Source: Sphingomonas sp. CL5.1
GTDB lineage: Bacteria > Pseudomonadota > Alphaproteobacteria > Sphingomonadales > Sphingomonadaceae
DNA: 64,000 nt
NCBI RefSeq assembly: GCF_013344685.1
Contig: NZ_CP050137.1
Span: 2,287,001-2,351,000, forward strand
Reading direction: 5' to 3'
Part shown: positions 10,185 to 19,750 of the stretch, in pieces
Numbering within the stretch: position 1 is the first letter of the stretch
How the letters are laid out: every line of letters starts with the position of its first letter
Made by a program: the position numbers and the translations under genes
Notes under the pieces: generated by a model
Told to the model about the DNA's origin: nothing
Databases searched by the model: none
What the model saw: the letters and a program-made list of their open reading frames with translations, nothing else

Positions 10185-10928
10185 ATGGGGTCGCGCCTGA
10201 TCGCCGCGCTTGCGGCTTTGCTGCTGGTCATTCCGGGCGTCGCGCTCGCCAGGATCAAGGCCGACGAGACATTCGTCTTTCCCGCGGGCAAGCCGGTGCG
10301 CATCATCTTCTTCCGGCCCGACGTGAAGGTGGGGTCGCTCGGCGTCGGATCGGTCGAGGAGCCTAACGCCGACTGGACCGCCGCCGCGCGCGAGAAATTG
10401 TCCGCCCAGGTCGCCGCCAACCAGAAGGCGGCGGGCAACGAGATCGTCTTCCTGCCGGAGCAGGAGGGCGACAATGCGCAGGTCGTCGCCGATTATCAGG
10501 CGCTGTTCCGCGTCGTCGCCGGTGCGATCGCGCAGCACAAGATGTTCCCCGGCGCGTCGCTGCCGACCAAGGCCGAGCGGTTCGACTGGACGCTCGGCCC
10601 CGGCGCGGCGAAGCTCGGGGAGATCGGCGGCGGGGACTATGCCCTGTTCGTCTCCACCCACGACGCCTATGGCACCGCCGGGCGGAAGGTGGCGCAATTG
10701 CTGTTCGCCGGCATGTTCGGCGGCTTCATCCCGGCGGGCATCCACAGCAGCTATGCCGCGCTGGTCGATCTCAGGTCCGGCAATATCGTGTGGTTCAACA
10801 TCGATCCCGGCTCCGGCGGCGACGTGCGCACCGACGAGGGCGCGACCAAGCGCATCGGCCAGCTGCTCAACAAATTCCCCACCGCCGCGCCGCGCGCCGC
10901 CGAACCCGCGCCGGCCCCGGCGCAATGA
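10185..10928 (+). CDS. Secreted protein of unknown function, coupled to an M48 peptidase
   Basis: 247 aa from the ATG at 10185, which follows a GGGGGAG ribosome site; an in-frame ATG 30 bp upstream lacks one. A Sec signal peptide (SRLIAALAALLLVIPGVALA) precedes a mature domain beginning RIKADETFVF. The segments FFRPDVKVGSLGVGSVEEP and IVWFNIDPGSGGDVRT stand out, and the C-terminus is Ala/Pro-rich. I do not recognise the family. Its stop overlaps the start of the M48 metallopeptidase gene (ATGA), suggesting the two proteins work together in the envelope. Confidence 0.75.
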   Translation: MGSRLIAALAALLLVIPGVALARIKADETFVFPAGKPVRIIFFRPDVKVGSLGVGSVEEPNADWTAAAREKLSAQVAANQKAAGNEIVFLPEQEGDNAQVVADYQALFRVVAGAIAQHKMFPGASLPTKAERFDWTLGPGAAKLGEIGGGDYALFVSTHDAYGTAGRKVAQLLFAGMFGGFIPAGIHSSYAALVDLRSGNIVWFNIDPGSGGDVRTDEGATKRIGQLLNKFPTAAPRAAEPAPAPAQ

Positions 10929-12094
10929 TCCGGGCGCTCGGCGGCGCGCTGGCGCTGCTCGCGGCGGCGCCAGCGCCGGCGACGGATCAGGTGACGCCGA
11001 TCGGCGCCGGCTGGCAGCCCACCGACAAGGACGAGCGCGGCCTGTGGCTGGAGGTGGACGAGCTGGAGCGCAAGCTCAGGACCAGCGCCTTCGTCATGCG
11101 CGATCCCGCGCTCAACGCCTATGTGCGCGGCGTGTTCTGCCGGCTGGTGGGCGAGGCGGCGTGCGCGCCGGTGCGCATCTATATCCTGCGCACGCCGGTG
11201 TTCAACGCGGGCATGTATCCCACCGGCATGATGGTCATCAACTCGGGCCTGCTGCTCAGGATGCGCAGCGAGGCGCAACTCGCCGCGATCCTCGGCCACG
11301 AATATACCCATTACACCAACCGCCACGTCATCCAGGGCTTTCGCGATCTGAAGCGCAAGACCAGCCTGATGACATGGCTCGCGCTGGTGCCGGTCGGCGG
11401 CTATGCGGTCGCGGCGGCGCTGACCGCAGCGCAGCTCGGCATGATCGCCTCCGTGTTCACCTTCTCGCGCGGAATGGAGACGGAGGCGGACGCAGGCTCC
11501 GTGCCATTGATGCAGAAGGCGGGCTATGATCCCGCCGCCGCGTGGCGCGTGTGGGAGCAGCTTCGCGCCGAACAGGACGCGACCGCCGCCGCTCGCCGGC
11601 GCAAGAGCCGCAAGGATGCGGACGGCGGCATGTTCAACACCCACCCGCCGACCGCCGAGCGGCTCGCCGCGCTGAAGGAGCTGGCGGCGAAACATCCGCT
11701 CGCCGGCCCGCCCGATGACGGCGCGGCACGCTATGCCGCCGCGCTGCGCCCGTGGTGGCCGGCGCTGGTGGACGATCAGGTGAAGCTCAACGATTTCGGC
11801 GCGACCGATTTCGTGCTCGGCAAGCTGGCGGAGGACGGCTGGACGCCCGACCTGCTCTACGCGCGCGGCGAGCTTTACCGCAGTCACGGCGATCTCGCGC
11901 AGGCCGCCGGTTTCTACCGCCAGGCGACCGAGGCGCCCGGCGCGCCGCCCGAAGCGTGGCGCGGGCTGGGGATCGTGGCGCTGCGCTCGGGCGACGAGGA
12001 CGGCGGCCGCGCGGCGCTGGGCACCTATCTGAAGCTGAAGCCGGACGCGGCCGATCGCTCGATGATCGCGATGATGGCGGGGGAGACGAATTGA
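10925..12094 (+). CDS. Periplasmic M48-family metallopeptidase with TPR-like tail
   Basis: 389 aa. A signal peptide occupies roughly residues 1-19. The zinc motif HEYTH is at residues 125-129 (H125, E126, H129) and the third ligand glutamate lies in METEAD about 60 residues later, as in M48 peptidases such as BepA/LoiP. The C-terminal ~100 residues (LYARGELYRSHGDLAQAAGFY...) read like tetratricopeptide repeats. The family includes periplasmic quality-control proteases for outer-membrane proteins, a role inferred here. It is coupled by ATGA to the upstream secreted protein and by a one-base overlap to the downstream one. Confidence 0.88.
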   Translation: MIRALGGALALLAAAPAPATDQVTPIGAGWQPTDKDERGLWLEVDELERKLRTSAFVMRDPALNAYVRGVFCRLVGEAACAPVRIYILRTPVFNAGMYPTGMMVINSGLLLRMRSEAQLAAILGHEYTHYTNRHVIQGFRDLKRKTSLMTWLALVPVGGYAVAAALTAAQLGMIASVFTFSRGMETEADAGSVPLMQKAGYDPAAAWRVWEQLRAEQDATAAARRRKSRKDADGGMFNTHPPTAERLAALKELAAKHPLAGPPDDGAARYAAALRPWWPALVDDQVKLNDFGATDFVLGKLAEDGWTPDLLYARGELYRSHGDLAQAAGFYRQATEAPGAPPEAWRGLGIVALRSGDEDGGRAALGTYLKLKPDAADRSMIAMMAGETN

Positions 12095-12702
12095 TGCGGA
12101 AAGTGGCGATGCTGGCGGCGGCGCTCGCGCTGGTGGCGGCTCCGGCGGGGGCGTACAAGCTGGTCGCGCACGGCGCGCGGGTCGCGGTGGCGAAGTCGGA
12201 GATGACGATCGACCCGCCGATCGACTGGAACCGCCAGCAATCCCGGCCCGGCCGCAACGCAGAGGCATGGACGCTCGACGGCATCCCGCTCAACGAGGTC
12301 ACCTTCTACGGCGGGATCGAGGGCGGCAAGGCACTGTTCAAGGAAGTCGACAGGAAGAACAAGCCGCTGCCGGTGTTCAAATCCACGATGCTCACGCCCG
12401 ACGTGGTGCAGCTTTTCGAGGCGAGCTACCGCATCGCGGGCGGCTCCTCGCTGTTCGAGGTCGGCGCGGTGGAGCCGGCCGAGTTCGCCGGCCACAAGGG
12501 CTTCCGTTTCCGCTACACCTTCACGCTGGAGGGCGAGGAGGTGAAGCGGCTGGGCGAGGGGACCGGCGCGGTGGTCGGCAGGAAGCTGTGGCTGATCACC
12601 TATGAGGCGCCCGCGATCCACTATTTCGACCACAATCTCGCCGATTACCGCGCGCTCGTCGCCAGCGCCCGGATTCCGGGGCCGCAGGTGACGGTGGAAT
12701 AG
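12094..12702 (+). CDS. Secreted protein of unknown function
   Basis: 202 aa. A Sec signal peptide (KVAMLAAALALVAAPAGA) is followed by a soluble domain starting YKLVAHGARVAV, with motifs DPPIDWNRQQ and FRYTFTLEGEEVKRLGEG. The fold is probably beta-rich, and I do not recognise the family. The ATG uses the last base of the M48 stop codon, so the three genes from 10185 form a single coupled unit for exported proteins. It is convergent with moaB (8 bp gap). Confidence 0.75.
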   Translation: MRKVAMLAAALALVAAPAGAYKLVAHGARVAVAKSEMTIDPPIDWNRQQSRPGRNAEAWTLDGIPLNEVTFYGGIEGGKALFKEVDRKNKPLPVFKSTMLTPDVVQLFEASYRIAGGSSLFEVGAVEPAEFAGHKGFRFRYTFTLEGEEVKRLGEGTGAVVGRKLWLITYEAPAIHYFDHNLADYRALVASARIPGPQVTVE

Positions 12703-12710
12703 CGGGAGCG

Positions 12711-13238
12711 CTATCGCTCGTTCAGCCGGGGCATCAGCTCGACGAAGTTGCAGGGGCGGTGGCGGCTGTCGAGCTGGTCCCTGAGGATGCCGTCCCACGC
12801 ATCCTTCACCGCGCCGGTCGAGCCGGGCAGCGCGAAGATATAGGTCCCGCGCGCGACGCAGGCACAGGCGCGCGACTGCACCGTGGAGGTGCCGATCGTC
12901 TGGTAGCTCAGCCAGCGGAACAACTCGCCGAAGCCTGGGATCATCTTGTCGGCGACGCGCTCGACCGCCTCCGGCGTCACGTCGCGGCCGGTGACGCCGG
13001 TGCCGCCGGTGGTGATGACGCAATCCACCGCCTCGTCGTCGATCCAGCGGTGGAGTTGCGCGACGAGATCGCCGGCGTCGTCGCGCAGGATCGCGCGTTC
13101 CGCCAGCACATGCCCCGCCGCCGTCAGCCGCTCGACCAGCGCATCGCCGGAACGGTCTTCCGCCAGCGTGCGCGTGTCCGACACGGTGAGCACCGCGATG
13201 CGCACGGGGAGGAAGGGACGGCTTTCATCGATCGGCAT
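12711..13238 (-). CDS. moaB: MoaB/Mog-type molybdopterin protein
   Basis: 175 aa from the ATG at 13238 (MPIDESRPF); an alternative in-frame start adds 8 residues. The MoCF-biosynthesis fold is clear: [34 protein letters not shown] (pterin-binding loop) and [14 protein letters not shown]. Family members adenylate molybdopterin or are close paralogues of those that do, in the molybdenum cofactor pathway. The moaD-moaE genes of the same pathway lie about 38 kb away in this window. Confidence 0.92.
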   Translation of the reverse strand: MPIDESRPFLPVRIAVLTVSDTRTLAEDRSGDALVERLTAAGHVLAERAILRDDAGDLVAQLHRWIDDEAVDCVITTGGTGVTGRDVTPEAVERVADKMIPGFGELFRWLSYQTIGTSTVQSRACACVARGTYIFALPGSTGAVKDAWDGILRDQLDSRHRPCNFVELMPRLNER

Positions 13239-13349
13239 CCGGCCCTCTGTCTTGCGGTCCACCGCACGTATTTTAGGAGCGAAGATCGCGTTTTCCTATA
13301 TGGTTGAGCCGAATAATTCGATCGGGACGGACCCGTGCGAGAGGGGAAG

Positions 13350-15188
13350 ATGACAATGTTCAAGCCGCTTTGGCTGCACGCCGCAGCCGCGATCGCGTTC
13401 GCCGTGCCGCTGCCGGCTGTCGCCGAGACGCGACCTGCGAAAGAGGCGCCGGCGGCGAGCGAGGATGCGCGGCTTTATGCGTTCCTCGATCAGGAGTTTG
13501 CCGAAGAGCTGCGCCAGCGGCCGCAACTCGCGACGCAGCTCGGCTCGAAGGAGGGTGAGGACCGGCTCGACGACATCAGCGACGCGGCCCAGCTTCGGCG
13601 GCTGGAATGGCGCCGCGCCAGCGTCGCGCGGATGAAGGCGCGGTTCGATCGTGCGAAGCTCTCGCCCACGGGACAGACCAATTACGACATCTGGGCGCTG
13701 GAACTGGATCGCGTCGAGCTGACCTATCGCTTCCGGCATTATGCGCCGCCATTTTATTCGTTCCTCTATTCGATCCATTCGCGGCTGCCCGATTTCCTGA
13801 TCAACACGCACAATGTGCAGGGGGCGGCCGACATGCGCGCCTATGCGGCGCGTCTGCACGCGATGCCGGCGGTGCTGGACGAGGCGATCGCGCAGAGCCG
13901 CGCGTCCGACGCGCAGGGCATCCGCGCGCCGAAGTTCCAGATCGAGCGCGTGATCGCGGGCAGTCGCGCGATCGTCACCGGCGCGCCGTTCGACGACGGC
14001 CCTGCCTCGCCGCTGTGGGCGGACGCGCAGGCCAAGGTCGGCAAGCTCCAGGCCGGGGGTAAGATGACCCAGGCCGAGGCCGATGCTTTGCTCGCCGATA
14101 CGCGCGCCGCCCTGCTATCGATCAAGCCAGCTTATGAGCGCGTCATCGCCTGGGCGCAGGGTGACTTGCCGAGCGCGCCGAGCGGCCGGGTTGGCGCCGT
14201 CTCGCTCCCCGGCGGGGCGGAATGGTATGCCGCCGCGCTGAAGCTCAACACCACCACCGATCTTACCGCCGAGCAGATTCACCAGACCGGGTTGAGCGAA
14301 GTAAAGAGGATCGAGGGCGAGCAGGATGCGCTCGCCCGGAAAGCCGGCTTCGCGGACCGGATCGCTTATTATGCGGATCGCGAGAAGCGCAATCCGCCCC
14401 GGCCGTGGACCGACGCGCTCCGTGCCGAATATCTGCGTGGCGCCAACGCCGCCATCGCGCACAACCGCACCTTGCTGCCCAGATATTTCGGCGTCCTGCC
14501 GGAATATCGCATGGAGGTGGTGCGCGAGCCGTCGTTCAGCGAGGTCGCGGGCGGGGCCGCGCACGCGGCGGGGCCGAGCCGCGACGGCGCGCGGCCGGGC
14601 CGCGTCTATGTCCACCTGCTCGGCGACACCAGCGATCCGGCGCCCGATGCGACGATCGACCTGATGTGTCATGAGGGCGTGCCCGGCCATGTCATGCAGG
14701 GCGATATCCAGGTGCGGCAGAGCGCCGGGCCGAAGTTTCGCCAGTCCGCGCGCTATGTCGCCTTCGGCGAGGGCTGGGCGCTCTATGCCGAGGCATTGTG
14801 CAAGGAGATGGGCGCCTATCCCGACGTCGCGAGCGACTTCATGCGGCTCGAGGCGGAACTGTTCCGCGCGGCGCGGCTGGTGGTGGATACCGGCATCCAC
14901 GCCAAGGGCTGGACCGAGGATCAGGCCGTCGCCTACATGATCGCCTCAGGGCGCGCATCGCCCGATCAGGCCCGTTCGGAGGTCCGCCGCTACATCACGC
15001 TGCCGGGGCAGGCGACGGGCTACAAGATCGGCATGCTCAAGATCATGGAATTGCGCCGCAAGGCGGAACGCGAGCTTGGCGCGAGGTTCGACATCAAGTC
15101 GTTCCACGATCTGCTGATCGGCTCCGGCTCGCTGCCGCTCCCGATCCTGGAACGGGAGGTCGATGCGTGGATCGCCGCCCATAAATGA
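13350..15188 (+). CDS. DUF885 family secreted metallopeptidase-like protein
   Basis: 612 aa from the ATG at 13350, preceded by GAGGGGAAG. It has a Sec signal peptide (HAAAAIAFAVPLPAVA). The diagnostic zinc-like motif CHEGVPGHVMQ lies near residue 445, followed by FGEGWALYAEALC and a C-terminal GQATGYKIG segment. All are conserved in DUF885 proteins, a gluzincin-like group often annotated as peptidases. The substrate is unknown. It is the last backbone gene before the island; the putative left junction lies 35 bp after its stop. Confidence 0.85.
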   Translation: MTMFKPLWLHAAAAIAFAVPLPAVAETRPAKEAPAASEDARLYAFLDQEFAEELRQRPQLATQLGSKEGEDRLDDISDAAQLRRLEWRRASVARMKARFDRAKLSPTGQTNYDIWALELDRVELTYRFRHYAPPFYSFLYSIHSRLPDFLINTHNVQGAADMRAYAARLHAMPAVLDEAIAQSRASDAQGIRAPKFQIERVIAGSRAIVTGAPFDDGPASPLWADAQAKVGKLQAGGKMTQAEADALLADTRAALLSIKPAYERVIAWAQGDLPSAPSGRVGAVSLPGGAEWYAAALKLNTTTDLTAEQIHQTGLSEVKRIEGEQDALARKAGFADRIAYYADREKRNPPRPWTDALRAEYLRGANAAIAHNRTLLPRYFGVLPEYRMEVVREPSFSEVAGGAAHAAGPSRDGARPGRVYVHLLGDTSDPAPDATIDLMCHEGVPGHVMQGDIQVRQSAGPKFRQSARYVAFGEGWALYAEALCKEMGAYPDVASDFMRLEAELFRAARLVVDTGIHAKGWTEDQAVAYMIASGRASPDQARSEVRRYITLPGQATGYKIGMLKIMELRRKAERELGARFDIKSFHDLLIGSGSLPLPILEREVDAWIAAHK

Positions 15189-15222
15189 GGGCGCGCCGGG
15201 CACGACGTTCCAGGCGAGGGAA

Positions 15223-15240
15223 GAAATGGCGCACCCGGCA
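15223..15240. repeat. Candidate left attachment site (degenerate tRNA-Arg 3' end)
   Basis: The 18-mer GAAATGGCGCACCCGGCA matches positions 37174-37191 at 16 of 18 bases, in the same orientation. Both differences are transitions (positions 8 and 11). The right-hand copy is the tRNA acceptor stem and CCA end. The left-hand copy is not part of a tRNA and is free to drift. It lies exactly where backbone genes give way to island genes. Confidence 0.6.
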
Positions 15241-15293
15241 TGAAAGCGATGGGCACTCAGATCATTGGGAAATTTCAGTTCGACGATGATCTG

Positions 15294-15326
15294 AACTGCG
15301 GAAATTCCGAAAGGAACGCCGCAGTT
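15294..15326 (-). terminator. Hairpin after the res gene, candidate terminator
   Basis: AACTGCGG (15294-15301) and CCGCAGTT (15319-15326) form a perfect 8-bp inverted repeat five bases beyond the res stop codon. An overlapping imperfect stem (CAGTTC/GAACTG) lies just to the left. There is no clear U-run, so it may be a weak or factor-dependent terminator. Confidence 0.45.
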
Positions 15327-15330
15327 AGGA

Positions 15331-18024
15331 TCAAGCCGCCTTCGCCAAAAGGCCCGCCAGTGTCATGCTTTCGGTGACGTCATGCTCGGACAGAAGTGCG
15401 TATCCCCATTCCTTGCCATCTCCCTCTGCCGCAAACTGGTTGGCATTCATTACCCAAGCCCGCGCTGCTCGCGCCTTTTCGAGGACCACAGCATCCGTCA
15501 TATCCCGGTGAGCCTTCACTTCGACAATTAGTTTCCGGTCGGAGCACTCAACGACGAAATCCGGCTCGTAACGGCGGCCGCGGTCATATTCGATATCGAA
15601 CTGACCAGCCGCAGGGCGAAGCCAGCGTAGCACGCCCGGCATATTGCTGCTGTCTATCAGCGCAGCGAAGCGACGCTCCGGATCGGAATCAAATTTGTGA
15701 AACTGGTAGGGGCTTTTCTTTGAGCCATAGAAGAGGATCCCCGGCGTGGACGAGAGCGGCGTTGCAGCCTCGGTCAACAGCAGCTTCTTTGACAGGCTGA
15801 CGCCGAGCTGCTGAGGCTTCAATGCCTTGAAAGATCGGACACGGGTGGCGCGATACTCGACCGGCGTTTCCCGATAATGGCGGCGCATCTGTTCAAACAC
15901 AAAGCGGGCCAGCGCCTGCCCATGCTCCAGCGCGACAGCCTCCACTTCCTCCTCGGTGCCGAGATAGGCGCGGAGTCGCTCAATCACCTGACTGGCCCAT
16001 TTATAGAGCTTGGCAGCGTGGCTGTCGTAATCGACCTCAGGGAAGTCCATCAGATGCCGGATGATGTAATCCTCCGGGCGCTTCTCGCGTGGGCCGGCAT
16101 TCGACCGTGCGAGTTCGCGCTGACTGTCATCGCGCAAGTTTCGGATCAGGATGGTGTCGCTGCTCGGGCGGAAACGGATGGTGTCCAGACCGTCCAGATC
16201 GAAATCGTCGAACCAGAAATTCACCTCGCGGCTAGGCAGCACCACGATTTCCGGGATTTCGATCGTGTTGTCGGCAACACCCACTGCGATCTGGGCGATG
16301 AGCTGCTCGACTTCGTCGTGCCCGAGCAGTGTGTCGAAGCTCCCTTGCGCGGCGGCCGTCGCGGCGCGGACATCGTGAGCAATTTCGGCCTGAACTTCGG
16401 GTTTCTTCAGATCAGCCAGGCCGCCGGTCAGCTTCCGCTCGAACTTGTCGCGGATCAGCGCCAACGTCGTATCGACATAGGCGACCTTCTCCGGCGTCGG
16501 CGGGATATAATCCGCACGCTCCTCGGCCACCACGCCGCCGCCCATTTCGGGCAACCGCCCCGTGAGGGCCGCTTCGAATGCCGTCGGCACGGTCATCACT
16601 TCACGCGCCTCGGGGGTGACGTCGCCGCCTTCGCCGATCGTAATTTCTTTCAGGCGAACAATTGAGCCTGGCTCCTTCGCCCGCTTGATGACCTCGTCAA
16701 AGCGATCGTGTGCGATAACGGTCAGCGTATCGACAGCTTCGACGCCAGTGCGCACCCCATAGGGCAGGCGCAGGCCGCGCCCCAGCGTCTGCTCGGTCAG
16801 GATTTCCGACGCCGAGGCACGCAGCGGCACAATCGTGTAGAGATTGGTGACGTCCCAGCCTTCCTTGAGCTTATTGACGTGCACGACGATGTCGGTCTGT
16901 GCGTCATGCTCAAGGCCGACGAGGCGGGCCATCGCATCATTCGACTCTTCGCCGGTCTGGTTCGAGTGAACCTCGATCACGCGACCACGATAGGCGCCAT
17001 CGTGGAACTCCTCGCTTTCCAGATAGGCGCGGATCGCGCTGGCGTGCGCCGTGTCGCGAGCGACGACAAGCATGAAAGGGTGAACCTGCTGGCGACCACT
17101 CTGCCGGGCATAGAGGTCCAGCTCGACCTTCACATGCTCGTGATAGGTGATGCCATCGGCGAGCATGATCCGCTCGAGTTCCTCTGGCGCAACCCCGTCG
17201 GGTCGGAAGTCGGCGCGGGTGGCGACGGCTGGCTCCTTCACATAGCCGTCGGCCATCGCCTGACCGAGGCCGTAGGAGTAAACAACATTCTTGAAATCCT
17301 TAGGGCTGGCGCCGACCGTCTTGGGCGTGGCCGTCAATTCCAGTCCGATCCGGGGTGCAAGTTCGAACACCGCGTTGGCCGCCGCCTTTGCGCGGTAGCG
17401 ATGCGCCTCATCCATCAGCATGACAAGATCCGGCAGGCGGGAGAGATAGTCGAAATAGCTCTCGCCCAGCGTCTCGCGGAACGATCGGATGCGTCCCTTC
17501 TCCTTGTTGATCTTGTCGACGTTGAAGATGTTGATGATCGCCTCGCCGCCGAACAGATCGGACCCGCGAATGCCGCGGCCTTCCTCCCAGGTATCGCCTG
17601 TGACTATGATTGGTGGGGTCTGGGCGAACTCGGCGATGCCGCGGAACACGTATTTAGCCGACGACTGGCGCGAGAAATCGGTGACCAGCTTGTCGTAGAT
17701 CGTTGTGTTCGGCGCGAGGACGAAGAAGTTCTTCGACCGCCCGGTGAGATAGAGCCAGGCGATGAAGGCGCCCATCAGCCGGGTCTTGCCGACGCCCGTC
17801 GCCAGCGCGAAGGCCAGCGACGGGAATGCGCGCTCGAAGCTCTCGACCGACGGGTATCGAGCCTTCACCTCGTCGAGCAGCGCCACCGGATCGACAGTGC
17901 CCGTCCAGTCGATCATGCCGGCGACATCGCCGAGGATGTGTAGGCCTTCTTCCTGCGGCTTGCGGAGGCTGAGGCGCTGCGCGACTTGACGGCGCAGACG
18001 GTCGTCCCGAGACAGGTCAGTCAT
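15331..18024 (-). CDS. res: Type III-like restriction subunit: DEAH helicase with C-terminal nuclease
   Basis: 897 aa from the ATG at 18024, overlapping the end of mod by 8 bp. The superfamily 2 helicase motifs are Walker A ATGVGKT (residues 75-81), the DEAH box in LMDEAHRYRAK (about residue 200) and a later motif VI region TLGRGLRLPYG. Near the C-terminus, PDFVVECSDRKLIVEVKA reads as a PD-(D/E)xK nuclease core. In type III systems Res cuts DNA together with Mod after ATP-driven communication between sites. Here it is the fourth gene of a four-gene operon, and the helicase/CC genes upstream are not part of classical type III loci. Confidence 0.9.
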   Translation of the reverse strand: MTDLSRDDRLRRQVAQRLSLRKPQEEGLHILGDVAGMIDWTGTVDPVALLDEVKARYPSVESFERAFPSLAFALATGVGKTRLMGAFIAWLYLTGRSKNFFVLAPNTTIYDKLVTDFSRQSSAKYVFRGIAEFAQTPPIIVTGDTWEEGRGIRGSDLFGGEAIINIFNVDKINKEKGRIRSFRETLGESYFDYLSRLPDLVMLMDEAHRYRAKAAANAVFELAPRIGLELTATPKTVGASPKDFKNVVYSYGLGQAMADGYVKEPAVATRADFRPDGVAPEELERIMLADGITYHEHVKVELDLYARQSGRQQVHPFMLVVARDTAHASAIRAYLESEEFHDGAYRGRVIEVHSNQTGEESNDAMARLVGLEHDAQTDIVVHVNKLKEGWDVTNLYTIVPLRASASEILTEQTLGRGLRLPYGVRTGVEAVDTLTVIAHDRFDEVIKRAKEPGSIVRLKEITIGEGGDVTPEAREVMTVPTAFEAALTGRLPEMGGGVVAEERADYIPPTPEKVAYVDTTLALIRDKFERKLTGGLADLKKPEVQAEIAHDVRAATAAAQGSFDTLLGHDEVEQLIAQIAVGVADNTIEIPEIVVLPSREVNFWFDDFDLDGLDTIRFRPSSDTILIRNLRDDSQRELARSNAGPREKRPEDYIIRHLMDFPEVDYDSHAAKLYKWASQVIERLRAYLGTEEEVEAVALEHGQALARFVFEQMRRHYRETPVEYRATRVRSFKALKPQQLGVSLSKKLLLTEAATPLSSTPGILFYGSKKSPYQFHKFDSDPERRFAALIDSSNMPGVLRWLRPAAGQFDIEYDRGRRYEPDFVVECSDRKLIVEVKAHRDMTDAVVLEKARAARAWVMNANQFAAEGDGKEWGYALLSEHDVTESMTLAGLLAKAA

Positions 18025-19750
18025 TCGACGGCTCTCCGGCGAACAGCGGACCGGCATCGAGCGCGTCCGTGGCGGGCTCCTCGCGATCCGGCAGGGCGGC
18101 CACGTTCAGCGAGTAATCGTCGCGGCCCCATTCGCACTTGGTCAGAATGCTGGAAGGGATCTTGCGACAGGTGAGGTTCTCAAAGGCGTCAAGATTCCCG
18201 GAGAAGGCACGCGCGCAGATCAGCAGAGATCGCTCCGATCCCACCTCTTGCGACAGCAGACGGAGCGCATCCTGCGTCAACGCTTGCGTCGTGACGTAAA
18301 GGAAATCGGTTTCGCTTGACCGGCCATGACGCCACCATTCGGCATCGTCCTGCGCGGGATCATAGGTGAACCCGAGATGCTTGCACATTGCCTCGGCAAG
18401 CATCGGACCATTGTATTCAGGTGCGATTACCCAATTTCCAAAGCGGTCTTGCTCCAACAGCGAAGGCGCAATCGTATAATAGCGAAAACCCCCACCGCCT
18501 TTCCAACCAACATCGCCTGTGACGCCCGTGTCATCGTTGCCGTCTACAATGCCCGCGATGCGTTTTGCTACATGGGTATCGGCATGATCACCGATTTCGA
18601 CAGTGATCCAGCGACGCCGCATCTTATGCGCCACCGCGCCAGTCGTGCCCGAACCCGCAAAAGAATCAAGCACAAGATCACCCGGCTCAGAAAAATGCTT
18701 GAGAATGATGTGCAGCAACTTTTCAGGTTTTTTGCCGCTTCTAAATTCTACGCCACCTTCATGCCGACAATTTCCAAAACTTCCAGCAAGATCATAAAAA
18801 TTTTCGATAGGAGTTTTCTGCGTAGCTGAGGGATCAACTGACTTAGATACAGGAATTCCTTGAAAATATTTACCCTTCGTAGCGGTAGCGCGCTTGGGGC
18901 CAGTGAAATACCTGTAATCTAAATGATCATCTCCGATCCCATAAACTTTATATAGCGATCCAAGGCCGTCTCTTTCGGAGCGACCAGTCAGATAATCTCT
19001 AAAAAAACGACCCGAGGAGTTTCCATCAAGGATGGTTCCCGTGGCCCATATCTCTTTGAGTCCGTCGCTGCTAGGTTCACCTTTTACAAGATTGAACTGA
19101 CCGTCTCGGAATACGTCCACCCTCTTACCGCCGAGTTCAATTGTTTCCGGCTCATCATTCTCATGAACATAGAAACAATACTTTTCGTCAGTCCAACCGA
19201 TTTCGTTTAATCTCGGTTCGGCACCATACTCCTTTCTGTAAACGTGAACCATTTCAACTTCTTTGTGAAAGTCCATATCCTGCTTCAAAGTCTTTTGCGG
19301 ATAGCGAACTTGAATATACAAAGTAGTTAGGTAGTTTTTTCTTCCAAACACCTCATCAAGGAGAACCTTGAGATAGTGACCCTCGCTGTCATCAATGTGG
19401 ACACAAATAAATCCCTGAGGAGACAGCAATCTACGAAGAATTTCTAGCCTCTCCCGCATAAGGCTAAGCCATAAGGAGTGCTCAATTCCGTCATCGTAAT
19501 GCTCGAACGCTGCACCGGTATTGAACGGCGGATCGATATAAACGCATTTCACCTTGCCTGCATATTCCTGCTCCAGCGCCTTGAGCGCGAGCAGATTGTC
19601 GCCCTTGATCAGCATGTTGTCGAACAGATCGCCTTCGCCTTTCGTGGCGGCATGATGGCCACGTTCCGGGTGCTCCAGCAGGATGCGCGGCTCCAAGCGG
19701 GGGCGCTCTTCCTTGCCGGGCCAGGTGAGTTCAAGTTTGGTCTTCTTCAT
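18017..19750 (-). CDS. mod: Type III-like DNA adenine methyltransferase (modification subunit)
   Basis: 577 aa. The catalytic motif YIDPPFNTG is at residues 71-79, ahead of the AdoMet-binding motif LDSFAGSGTTG (about residue 375). This beta-class order is typical of type III Mod proteins that make N6-methyladenine. The region between (about 18.6-19.4 kb), which should hold the target recognition domain, is strikingly AT-rich compared with the ends of the gene; this fits replacement of the specificity segment by recombination. The start directly abuts the stop of the coiled-coil gene and the end overlaps res. Confidence 0.93.
   Translation of the reverse strand: MKKTKLELTWPGKEERPRLEPRILLEHPERGHHAATKGEGDLFDNMLIKGDNLLALKALEQEYAGKVKCVYIDPPFNTGAAFEHYDDGIEHSLWLSLMRERLEILRRLLSPQGFICVHIDDSEGHYLKVLLDEVFGRKNYLTTLYIQVRYPQKTLKQDMDFHKEVEMVHVYRKEYGAEPRLNEIGWTDEKYCFYVHENDEPETIELGGKRVDVFRDGQFNLVKGEPSSDGLKEIWATGTILDGNSSGRFFRDYLTGRSERDGLGSLYKVYGIGDDHLDYRYFTGPKRATATKGKYFQGIPVSKSVDPSATQKTPIENFYDLAGSFGNCRHEGGVEFRSGKKPEKLLHIILKHFSEPGDLVLDSFAGSGTTGAVAHKMRRRWITVEIGDHADTHVAKRIAGIVDGNDDTGVTGDVGWKGGGGFRYYTIAPSLLEQDRFGNWVIAPEYNGPMLAEAMCKHLGFTYDPAQDDAEWWRHGRSSETDFLYVTTQALTQDALRLLSQEVGSERSLLICARAFSGNLDAFENLTCRKIPSSILTKCEWGRDDYSLNVAALPDREEPATDALDAGPLFAGEPSND

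Noticed and set aside
8517..10925. 802-aa reading frame on the minus strand across gatB
   Set aside because: It is the antisense shadow of gatB and the next gene in GC-rich DNA; Arg/Ala/His-rich composition and no recognisable domain.
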